A stretch of 39,995 nt of DNA from NCBI GenBank assembly GCA_005799745.1, contig SYFY01000148.1, positions 1 through 39,995 on the forward strand. The letters are read 5' to 3'. The notes beneath the pieces are model-generated. The model worked only from the letters and a program-made list of their open reading frames with translations. It did not search any database and was not told the DNA's origin. Shown here one piece after another: positions 7,378 to 14,647 of the stretch. The translations under genes and the position numbers were made by a program. Position 1 is the stretch's first letter. Each line of letters starts with the position of its first letter. Source of the stretch: Gammaproteobacteria bacterium (lineage in GTDB: Bacteria; Pseudomonadota; Gammaproteobacteria; Pseudomonadales; Azotimanducaceae).

Positions 7378-9330
7378 TTACTTGCGTATATCGTCGGGTT
7401 GGTGTCCTTCCAGGAGGCAGTCGATGCCATCTTGGGGCGTGCTGTTGATTTCTACTTCCCAGATGCCCTTGTACTTACGCTCCGTCACCGCCTGAGCATC
7501 CGTCGCCGAGGTGATGACCAAAGGCCGCAAGAAGACCAGAAGATTGGTCTTGGTTCGCTTGATGTCTTTGGAGCGGAAGAGGACACCAAGTCCTGGAATA
7601 TCGCCGAGTAGCGGTACCTTCTTTCGTGTATCGGTCGCGTTGTCCTGCATAAGGCCTCCGAGGACGACGGTTTGATTGCTGTCGGCAAGTATCGTGGTTT
7701 CGATTTCCCGCTTGGACGTGACCACGTCAGCAAAGCCGCTGTCACCGATCGGGGAGTCGATCACGTTGGTGATTTCCGTTGCGATCTCCAGGCGAATGGA
7801 CTGGTTGTCGTAGACGTGTGGCGTAATCGTCAGCTGCAGACCGACGTCTTCACGTGTCACGGTGGTAAAGGGGTTGTTCGCGCCATCTCCGGTAGTGGCG
7901 AAACTACCGGTACGGAACGGTACTTCATTACCGACGACGATCTTAGCTTCTTCGTTGTCGAGGGTCATGAGCGAGGGTGTAGACAGAAGATTGGCATCCG
8001 AGTTCGATGCCAGTGCGCTGACCACCGCACCAAACGAAATGGCGTTGCCATCAATCTTGGCTACCGCGAGGGTGGGTTGGGTCGCCGCCGCAACGCCTCG
8101 CAGAATATTGATGTCCTCAGAATCGATGGTGTTGGTAGAGTCGGTAGGAATGATGGCCCCGAGCAGTTGGCGCAAGGTTCCGTCCAGCGCAGTGCTGACG
8201 AAGGGGATCGACTCACCACTACCATCGGCTGCGCCGATCTCGACGCCGAGTTTGGTGTTGTCGGTGCCGTTGTATTCGACGATCGCCGCTTCGATCAAGA
8301 CCTGTGCACGCTGCACGTCGAGCTTGGACAGTATCTCAAGGATTTCGTTCATCGTGCCGGGCTCGGCGCGAATCACAATCGCGTTCAAACTCTCGTCAGC
8401 ATGAATTGCGGGTGGCAGTGCACCTTCTTCGGTCTTTTTGGCGCTGCCTTCAACGAGCGCTTTGAGCGTTTCGCCAACGTTCTTCGAGTCCGCATGTTTG
8501 AGGCGAACCACTTGGGTGGAGCCAGCAGTTGTCGACGGCTTATCGAGTTGATCAACGAGTTTCAAGACCTCAGCGATTGGGCGCGGTTTGCCGCGCAAGA
8601 TCAGCGAGTTGTTTCCCTCGTTCGCAATGATCTGGACACGTTGTGGACCTTTTGAGTTGCGGCCGATCTGTTCAGGCGCGAGTTTCTCGAGCAGGGCGAC
8701 GATCGTGCCAACCCAGCCATCTTTGATATTGATGACCTGTACGATCTCATCGTTGGATACGTCGATCTGACGGATCAACTTCGCGAGGCGGTCGATGTTG
8801 TCGACATGGTCAGTGATGATGACGACATTAGGCTGATCGATCGGCGCGATATGACCGTACTGCGGAACCAATGGCCGCAGAATTTTCACCAGCTCGGACG
8901 AGGCAACATTCTGTGCTGCGATGACCTTGGTGATGAGTTCCCCCTTGGCGATCACACCTTCCATGTCTTCAGCGCCGGGAGACTGTTTACCAAGTGCAGT
9001 CTGTTGAATGCGGATGACGTTGCCGCCGGAGGGCGAGGCAGTAAACCCGTGAGAGCGCAACACTTGCAGGAAGAGCGAGTACACCGCATCTGCATGCATC
9101 GGTTCGTTGGAGATGACGGTGACGTTGCCTTTCAAGCGCGGATCAACGACGAAGGTCTTGCCAGTGATTTCGGCGACTTGTTCGACGAATTCGTTAATTT
9201 CCGCGTTTTTGACGTTGAGACGCCACTCCTGCGCATGGGCAGGAATTGCTGTGCTTAGGCTTAGTAGAAACAGCCAGGACGCCAGTCGTTTGATCAACTC
9301 GCCTTTCATCAACCCGTTTTTGGTTTTCAT
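7378..9330 (-). CDS. gspD: Type II secretion system secretin GspD
   Basis: Outer-membrane channel through which folded exoproteins leave the periplasm. The product has 650 residues. A signal peptide ends near residue 34 (AIPAHA/Q). An N0 domain follows (EWRLNVKNAEINEFVEQVAEI), then three repeated N1-N3 KH-like modules (for example VIITDHVDNIDRLAKLIRQID and IVIRAEPGTMNEILEILSKLD). The secretin C domain includes VGNEVPFRTG, EDVGLQLTITPHV and the strongly conserved VVLGGLMQDN and VPLLGDIPGLGVLFRS. The tail after the barrel is short, so a long pilotin-binding S domain seems unlikely. Its ATG overlaps the gspC stop by one base (TAATG). No gspE or pseudopilin gene follows; plsB does. Confidence 0.96.
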   Translation of the reverse strand: MKTKNGLMKGELIKRLASWLFLLSLSTAIPAHAQEWRLNVKNAEINEFVEQVAEITGKTFVVDPRLKGNVTVISNEPMHADAVYSLFLQVLRSHGFTASPSGGNVIRIQQTALGKQSPGAEDMEGVIAKGELITKVIAAQNVASSELVKILRPLVPQYGHIAPIDQPNVVIITDHVDNIDRLAKLIRQIDVSNDEIVQVINIKDGWVGTIVALLEKLAPEQIGRNSKGPQRVQIIANEGNNSLILRGKPRPIAEVLKLVDQLDKPSTTAGSTQVVRLKHADSKNVGETLKALVEGSAKKTEEGALPPAIHADESLNAIVIRAEPGTMNEILEILSKLDVQRAQVLIEAAIVEYNGTDNTKLGVEIGAADGSGESIPFVSTALDGTLRQLLGAIIPTDSTNTIDSEDINILRGVAAATQPTLAVAKIDGNAISFGAVVSALASNSDANLLSTPSLMTLDNEEAKIVVGNEVPFRTGSFATTGDGANNPFTTVTREDVGLQLTITPHVYDNQSIRLEIATEITNVIDSPIGDSGFADVVTSKREIETTILADSNQTVVLGGLMQDNATDTRKKVPLLGDIPGLGVLFRSKDIKRTKTNLLVFLRPLVITSATDAQAVTERKYKGIWEVEINSTPQDGIDCLLEGHQPDDIRK

Positions 9331-10289
9331 TATTGTTCTAGTGACGTGTTGACGAAAAATCGCCGCGAACCGCGCTGGATTTCGATGCGCGCACTGCCTT
9401 GCGCCAGAACCCCTGCCAGTTCCATCCGGTCTGACTCCACGTTGCCGACCGGTTTGCCGTTGACGGATACGATGACATCCCCCGGCTGCAGGCCAGCCTG
9501 CCGGAGGCGGGGGGACTGGGCAAGGTCGCCAACGCGATAACCCTGGGCGCTATCTGTGGCTACGGCGCTCACGCCGAGATCGTCGAGCGCACCCTGTGGA
9601 TCTGCCGATAGGCGGGCTTGATAATCTTCGAGAGTTTCTGCCGGTGCAGGTTCTGGCACCACCGGGACAGGCTCTGGTGGGATCGGTTGGTCGTACTGCG
9701 GAATTTCTTCTGACATCACTTCGGGAGGCGGATAGTCCACAGGTGTGTCGTAGTACGTTGCCTCGGGCATCGCGTTCATAGGTGATGCCAGGCTGGCGTC
9801 GAGGCGCGGGAAGTTCAACCGCTCCCGCGAGCCGCCGCGGGCAATAATGATGTGATTGCCATGGACTTCTTCCAGAGTCGCCTCGCCGGGGAGCTCGGTT
9901 CCCAATCGGTACAGCCGACCCATCGACCCCTTTTCGGCGACGATTGCGCGTGAGTCCTTGTTGGTTTCGGTGGCGACAAACACCGCCTGGAGCTCCAGCG
10001 GAAGGCGAGTTTCGACGGTGGTGGCCTGCACGCTAGTTGCTGATGCAGCGCCCATTTCGCCAAAAAGGTGGCGTTGCACGACGGCCTGAATGTCTACGGC
10101 TTGATGGGTTGGGTCGCCTACCTTGTTGGGCGCTGCTGTGCTTGCGCTCCCGCCGGACGGGTTGGTCGCATCGCCCAGGAAAAAAAGCACGGTCTGGCTG
10201 ACGCTGACGGCGATGCCGAGTACCAAGAGCCAAATTAGGATAGTGGCGATTCGGAGACTCACGCTACCAAGACTACTTACCTGGAACAT
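9330..10289 (-). CDS. gspC: Type II secretion system protein GspC
   Basis: Inner-membrane clamp that links the cytoplasmic-membrane platform to the GspD secretin. The 319-residue product has one membrane segment near residues 13-37 (IATILIWLLVLGIAVSVSQT), the HLFG motif, and the homology-region domain beginning TRLPLELQAVFVATE. A proline/glutamate-rich spacer follows (PPEPVPVVPEPAPAET), then a C-terminal PDZ domain (GYRVGDLAQ, LRQAGLQPGDVIVSVNGK). This is the full GspC architecture with PDZ rather than the coiled-coil variant. It overlaps gspD by one base and starts 30 bases after gspN. Confidence 0.93.
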   Translation of the reverse strand: MFQVSSLGSVSLRIATILIWLLVLGIAVSVSQTVLFFLGDATNPSGGSASTAAPNKVGDPTHQAVDIQAVVQRHLFGEMGAASATSVQATTVETRLPLELQAVFVATETNKDSRAIVAEKGSMGRLYRLGTELPGEATLEEVHGNHIIIARGGSRERLNFPRLDASLASPMNAMPEATYYDTPVDYPPPEVMSEEIPQYDQPIPPEPVPVVPEPAPAETLEDYQARLSADPQGALDDLGVSAVATDSAQGYRVGDLAQSPRLRQAGLQPGDVIVSVNGKPVGNVESDRMELAGVLAQGSARIEIQRGSRRFFVNTSLEQ

Positions 10290-10319
10290 CTGGTACTCCA
10301 GCGTTGACCGACCGGGGTT

Positions 10320-11042
10320 CTAGAAGACATCGTCGACCATCTCTACGACGATTGCGTGATCCGGATCGCTGCCTGGCCAAGGACGCCCGACGAGCCGGGT
10401 GAGTAACTTGCTGATCTTTACCGTAAGTGCCCCGTCGGGAGCCAGCGTTACCTGGACGACTGGAATCTGGCCATCAACCGGTACCATAAGTCCGCTCAGG
10501 GTAGCGTCCTGGCTGGATAAGACGGCTGTCATGGGCGGAAGTGTGGCGTTACTGGTTCCGCCATCCATGAGCCAGCTAGTTGCCCCGCCGGGCCAGGTTA
10601 ACTGGCCATCGAGCATCGTCAACGACTGGTCTTCAAATGTGGCTTCAAGATGCTCGACAGAGACAGGCGATTCGATGCGGGTGTCCCAGGGTGCAAGGGT
10701 GTAGTTGATGGCATCGACGCCGATCACGCCGGATGCCTTGCCACGCAGCGTTCCAGGTGAAATGCGGACGTCGCCGTGGAGGGTCGCATCGCGACCACTG
10801 AATCGCACTTCCCAGGCAAGTTCGAAAGCAAAGAGGCTCAGGGGTTGAAGCGACCACTCGGCCGACCCGATCTGTTCACCCTGAACGATGATTCCGCCGG
10901 CACCGGACCATAAAGTTCCTTTTGGCGAGACGACGTGGAGACCCGGTACATCGCTGACGAAGTGTCGCAGCAGTCCAGCGGGAGCAAAAACGAGACAAAT
11001 CAGCGCCACAAACAACGCCGTGGCACCTATGTATCGGAACAT
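10320..11042 (-). CDS. gspN: Type II secretion system protein GspN
   Basis: GspN is an accessory inner-membrane-anchored protein found in some type II secretion operons; its exact role is unsettled. The 240-residue product begins with a membrane anchor (residues 2-25, FRYIGATALFVALICLVFAPAGLL). A beta-rich periplasmic domain follows with the family's GTLWSGAGG, a mid-region WEVRFSG, and WPGGATSW. I chose the ATG at 11042, which overlaps the dapE stop by one base (TGATG); a longer in-frame reading exists but lies inside dapE. The order N-C-D is contiguous, which supports the assignment even though GspN sequences are weakly conserved. Confidence 0.8.
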   Translation of the reverse strand: MFRYIGATALFVALICLVFAPAGLLRHFVSDVPGLHVVSPKGTLWSGAGGIIVQGEQIGSAEWSLQPLSLFAFELAWEVRFSGRDATLHGDVRISPGTLRGKASGVIGVDAINYTLAPWDTRIESPVSVEHLEATFEDQSLTMLDGQLTWPGGATSWLMDGGTSNATLPPMTAVLSSQDATLSGLMVPVDGQIPVVQVTLAPDGALTVKISKLLTRLVGRPWPGSDPDHAIVVEMVDDVF

Positions 11043-12232
11043 CAGCTCAGCGCTCCCGTCTCCTGTTCGAGAAGGACGCGCGCAAGAACCTGGTAGTAAA
11101 TCTGCGCCAATGGGGCGAGTTCCGACACCGCCACACACTCGTTGACCTTGTGAATCGTCGAGTTCACCGGCCCAAGTTCCACCAGCGCAGTTCCAGTCGG
11201 CGCGATGAATCGCCCGTCGGAGGTTCCACCTGAAGTCGAGAAATGGGTTGGGTAGCCACAAACGTGATGGATGCAATCGTTGATCAGCGCCGTGTAGTTG
11301 CCACGAGGAGTCAGAAACGGACTGCCGGATAGACTCCAGTCGGTGCTGAAATCAATCCCATGCCGCGTAAAGATCTGCTCGGTCTGCGCTTCGATCTCTG
11401 CCGGAGTGAGCGCGGTGGAATAGCGGAAATTCGCCAGGAGTTTGAGCTCTCCGGGTACGACGTTCACTGCTCCTGCCCCGGCGCTAACATGTGTAACTTG
11501 CATGCTGGTTGGCGGGAAATCTGCAGAACCTTCATCCCAGCGAACAGCGCACCACTCAGCGAGCGCCGGTGCAAGGCGATGGATGGGATTGTTGACTTGC
11601 TCAGGATAGGCCACGTGTCCCTGAATGCCCCGAATGGTCATGGCCAGGTTGAGCGAGCCTCGCCGCCCGGTGCGAATCACATCACCGGTTCGCTCGGAAG
11701 AGGAGGGCTCGCCGACGATGCACTGGTCGATGTGGATACCTCGTTTCGTCAGGATATCCATGACCATCTTCGTGCCGTGTGTTCCGGGACCTTCTTCATC
11801 GCTGGTGAGCAACCACGCCAGTGTGCCTCGGGTTTTACCTTGCCACTGCGAGATGAGCTCTTCTGTCGCGACGACCATCGCTGCAAGACTCGACTTCATA
11901 TCAGCCGCGCCACGACCATACAGGACACCATTCTGGATCGTTGGCGTGAAAGGCGGAGTTCGCCATTCCTCGAGTGGTCCCGTGGGGACGACGTCGGTGT
12001 GGCCCGCAAAAGCGAAGAGCGGTGCGCCCTGACCGAGTGTCGCCCACAAGTTGGAGGTGCCACCGACGTCGATGCGCTCGAGTGTGAAGCCCAATCGGGC
12101 GAGGCGCTCTCCAATGAGATCAAGGCACCCGGCATCGTCCGGCGTCACTGAGGGGCGCTCGATGAGCGCCTGGGTGAGGGCGAGCACCTTCTCGGTGAGC
12201 CTGCCTGTGGCTTCGGCGGAAAGTCTATTCAT
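11042..12232 (-). CDS. dapE: Succinyl-diaminopimelate desuccinylase DapE
   Basis: Zinc metallohydrolase that removes succinate from N-succinyl-LL-2,6-diaminopimelate, giving LL-DAP for lysine and peptidoglycan. The product has 396 residues. Di-zinc site motifs are visible: AGHTDVVPTG (H78, D80), GRGAADMKSS (D111), TSDEEGPGTHG (E146/E147), VGEPSSSE and, near the end, STIHKVNECV. I chose the ATG at 12232 (MNRLSAEATGRL), ten bases after dapD. Longer in-frame starts run back into dapD. With dapD and dapC upstream on the same strand, three successive steps of the succinylase branch are together. Confidence 0.95.
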   Translation of the reverse strand: MNRLSAEATGRLTEKVLALTQALIERPSVTPDDAGCLDLIGERLARLGFTLERIDVGGTSNLWATLGQGAPLFAFAGHTDVVPTGPLEEWRTPPFTPTIQNGVLYGRGAADMKSSLAAMVVATEELISQWQGKTRGTLAWLLTSDEEGPGTHGTKMVMDILTKRGIHIDQCIVGEPSSSERTGDVIRTGRRGSLNLAMTIRGIQGHVAYPEQVNNPIHRLAPALAEWCAVRWDEGSADFPPTSMQVTHVSAGAGAVNVVPGELKLLANFRYSTALTPAEIEAQTEQIFTRHGIDFSTDWSLSGSPFLTPRGNYTALINDCIHHVCGYPTHFSTSGGTSDGRFIAPTGTALVELGPVNSTIHKVNECVAVSELAPLAQIYYQVLARVLLEQETGALS

Positions 12233-12242
12233 GTCGTAGAAC

Positions 12243-13253
12243 TCAGTTGTTGGCGTGCAGCGCCTCGTTAAGGGCAATTGCCTTCTGATTTGTTCGGCAC
12301 TGCACTTGGCCATTCATGCCATTGCGCACAAACAACATATCGGAACCGCCCGCAAGCTCTCGTGCTTTCACCCGCTTGATGATTTCGCCGTGTTCATCGA
12401 TTACCGTCACCGGTGTCGAGGCGGTGATATAAAGACCTGCTTCGATGGTGCAACGATCACCGAGTGGAATTCCGGTGCCGGCATTGGCGCCTACCAGACA
12501 GTTCTTGCCGAGTGATACACGGATTGTGCCGCCTCCGGACAACGTGCCCATGGTGCTCGCGCCACCACCGAGGTCGGTACCCGAATCCATGATCACGCCT
12601 TGAGAAATACGCCCCTCAACCATGTTCGGACCGCGCGTGCCGGAGTTGAAGTTGACCTGACCCTCGTGCATCACCGTAGTCCCATCGCCAAGGTAGGCGC
12701 CGAGCCGCACACGACTGGCGTCGGCGATACGCACGCCGGCAGGAATCGTGTAGTTCACCATGCGCGGAAACTTGTCGACGCTCTGGACTTCGAGGTGTTC
12801 ACCACGAAGACGTGATTCCAGAATTTTGGCCGTGAGCTCCTCGGCGAGGATGGGACCCTGGTTAGTCCACGCGACTGTCGGCAGATGCGCAAAGATCCCA
12901 CCGAGGTCTTGCTGATTGGGTTCGACCAACCGATGCGACAAGAGGTGCAGCTTGAGGTACGCCTCGGCGGTATGGGCTATCGCACGGTCTTCATCCAACA
13001 GTACGGATACCAGCTTGCCGCGGGCCTCAGTCAGCGGCGTAAGGGCTGTTGCAAGTTCTTGCGGCAGGTTGGGAAGGAGACCCGCAACGGTTTTAGCATC
13101 CACGTCATGGACGCCTGAGCCGACTTTCGCTCGGAGCGTGTTGGTAAGGGTGCTCGCTGGGCGCAAAAGTGGCTTCGGAAAAAAGACGTCCAACATGGTT
13201 CCTGAACGGCTGTAGTTGGCAACGCCAATGCCCCATGCAAAACAAGTGGTCAT
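12243..13253 (-). CDS. dapD: Tetrahydrodipicolinate N-succinyltransferase DapD (long, Pseudomonas type)
   Basis: Transfers succinyl from succinyl-CoA to tetrahydrodipicolinate, the committed step of the succinylase branch. The 336-residue product has a helical N-terminal domain with AEAYLKLHLLSHRLV and SVDKFPRMVNYTIPAGVRIAD. A left-handed beta-helix of hexapeptide repeats follows (RVRLGAYLGDGTTVMHEGQVNFN, STMGTLSGGGTIRVSLG, NAGTGIPLGDRCTIEAG). These blocks match the long DapD of Pseudomonas rather than the roughly 274-residue E. coli form, which helps place the organism. The ATG at 13253 has a GAGGATG-like site upstream. A 102-base spacer with an imperfect dyad (13328-13346) separates it from dapC and could hold a promoter. 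Confidence 0.95.
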   Translation of the reverse strand: MTTCFAWGIGVANYSRSGTMLDVFFPKPLLRPASTLTNTLRAKVGSGVHDVDAKTVAGLLPNLPQELATALTPLTEARGKLVSVLLDEDRAIAHTAEAYLKLHLLSHRLVEPNQQDLGGIFAHLPTVAWTNQGPILAEELTAKILESRLRGEHLEVQSVDKFPRMVNYTIPAGVRIADASRVRLGAYLGDGTTVMHEGQVNFNSGTRGPNMVEGRISQGVIMDSGTDLGGGASTMGTLSGGGTIRVSLGKNCLVGANAGTGIPLGDRCTIEAGLYITASTPVTVIDEHGEIIKRVKARELAGGSDMLFVRNGMNGQVQCRTNQKAIALNEALHANN

Positions 13254-13327
13254 GGAAGATTCATCCTCATCCGCTGATGGGTCCGTAAGCTAACACCCCG
13301 AGGCTTGGCGAGCCAGAGACCGCAAGT

Positions 13328-13346
13328 TGATCACCCAGGTGTATCA
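13328..13346. promoter_or_regulatory. Imperfect dyad in the dapC-dapD spacer
   Basis: TGATCACC and GGTGTATCA face each other with one extra base in one arm. The site lies just after the dapC stop, about 75 bases before the dapD start on the minus strand. It could be an operator or a small hairpin at the gene boundary. There is no direct evidence of function. Confidence 0.2.
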
Positions 13347-13355
13347 GTGTTGTGT

Positions 13356-14555
13356 TTACAAGCTTGTCATGAAGCGTTGCAGGCGTTCGGCGGCTCCGCG
13401 GCACTCATTGAGTTCAGCCACCCAGGCGATTCGAACATGGTTGTCGCCGGGGTTGGTACCGTCCCTGCCCTTGCGACCCAGATAAGAGCCTGGCAACACC
13501 GTGACGTTTTCTTGTTCGAACAGTTGCCGAGCAAACGTTGTGTCTGAAATGGGTGTTTTCACCCACCAGTAGAATCCTCCCTCAGGTTCGAATGAAGGCG
13601 CCACGTCCGGGGCGATGTCGCGCACCGCTGCAAACTTCTGCCGATAGGCGATTCGATTGGCAATGACGTGTGCCTCATCTCTCCAAGCCAGTTCACTCGC
13701 AGCTTGCACGTGGGCAGGCAGTGCACAACCTTCATAGGTTCGATAGAGGAAGTAGTGCTCCAGGATATTTGCATCACCTGCGACGAATCCCGAACGTAGG
13801 CCAGGAAGATTTGATCGCTTGGACAAGGAATGAAAAACCACGCAGTGCCGGTGGCCTTCGTTTCCCATCCTTGCGCTGGCTTCAAGTAGCCCGGTCGGGG
13901 GAGCGGCTTCGTTGAGATAGATCTCCGAATAACACTCATCTGCGGCAATCACGAAGTCGTAGCGATGTGCTTGCTCGATCAGCCAGCGGAGTTCTGCTTC
14001 CGGAAGTACGGTCCCGTTCGGATTGGCAGGTGAACAAACGAAAATAAGCTCAGTGGCTTTCCAAACGGCCTCAGGTATGGCGCGAAAGTCCGGCAGATAG
14101 TTTCGCTCTACCGTTGCCGGAAGAAAATACGGTTGTGCACCCCCGAGCAGAATCGCCCCTTCGTAAATCTGGTAGAAGGGGTTTGGCAAGATGGCGATGG
14201 ATCCTGGTGTGCCGGACAACACCGCGAGCCCAAAAGAAAACAGTGCTTCGCGGGTGCCTGCCACGGGCAGCACCTCGGCCTCTGGGTTGACGGACGCTTG
14301 AAACCTTCGCTTGATCCAATCGGCGATGGCGACCCGTAGGTCCAGAGAGCCGCGCGTGGCGGGATAGGTCGAGAGATCGCGGCGCAGGAGATCCACGGCG
14401 GCCAATCGCTGTAGGACGAAGTCCGGGGGAAGATGCTTAGGCTCACCGATGGACAAAGCGACATGGGCGAGATTGGTCTGTGGTGTTACACCGGCTTTGA
14501 GCGCATTCAGCCGTTCAAACGGATAGGGCTGAAGCGAATCGAGTCTCGGGTTCAT
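13356..14555 (-). CDS. dapC: Succinyldiaminopimelate transaminase DapC
   Basis: PLP-dependent aminotransferase of fold type I; converts N-succinyl-2-amino-6-ketopimelate to N-succinyl-LL-diaminopimelate. The product has 399 residues from MNPRLDSLQPYPFERL, the start typical of proteobacterial DapC. PLP-site features are NPNG (178-181), ADECYS with D206 and Y209, and the Schiff-base lysine K246 in HSLSKRSN, followed by GLRSGF. The ATG at 14555 has AGGA nine bases upstream; a longer reading to 14651 would overlap the end of glnD. Sequence alone cannot exclude another class-I substrate, but the place directly before dapD and dapE makes DapC much the best call. Confidence 0.9.
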   Translation of the reverse strand: MNPRLDSLQPYPFERLNALKAGVTPQTNLAHVALSIGEPKHLPPDFVLQRLAAVDLLRRDLSTYPATRGSLDLRVAIADWIKRRFQASVNPEAEVLPVAGTREALFSFGLAVLSGTPGSIAILPNPFYQIYEGAILLGGAQPYFLPATVERNYLPDFRAIPEAVWKATELIFVCSPANPNGTVLPEAELRWLIEQAHRYDFVIAADECYSEIYLNEAAPPTGLLEASARMGNEGHRHCVVFHSLSKRSNLPGLRSGFVAGDANILEHYFLYRTYEGCALPAHVQAASELAWRDEAHVIANRIAYRQKFAAVRDIAPDVAPSFEPEGGFYWWVKTPISDTTFARQLFEQENVTVLPGSYLGRKGRDGTNPGDNHVRIAWVAELNECRGAAERLQRFMTSL

Positions 14556-14647
14556 GGCGGTGGGTCCTGGGTGCTTGGTTGTGGAAGCGAGAGTTGTGAT
14601 GTCAGGGTTCAGATTGTCGAGGACAGTAGACCGCAGAAGCCCGTGAC

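Noticed and set aside
7672-8655. Long plus-strand open frame of over 320 codons
   Set aside because: It lies wholly antisense to gspD, whose domains are fully recognisable; the antisense protein resembles no family and looks like a codon-bias shadow.
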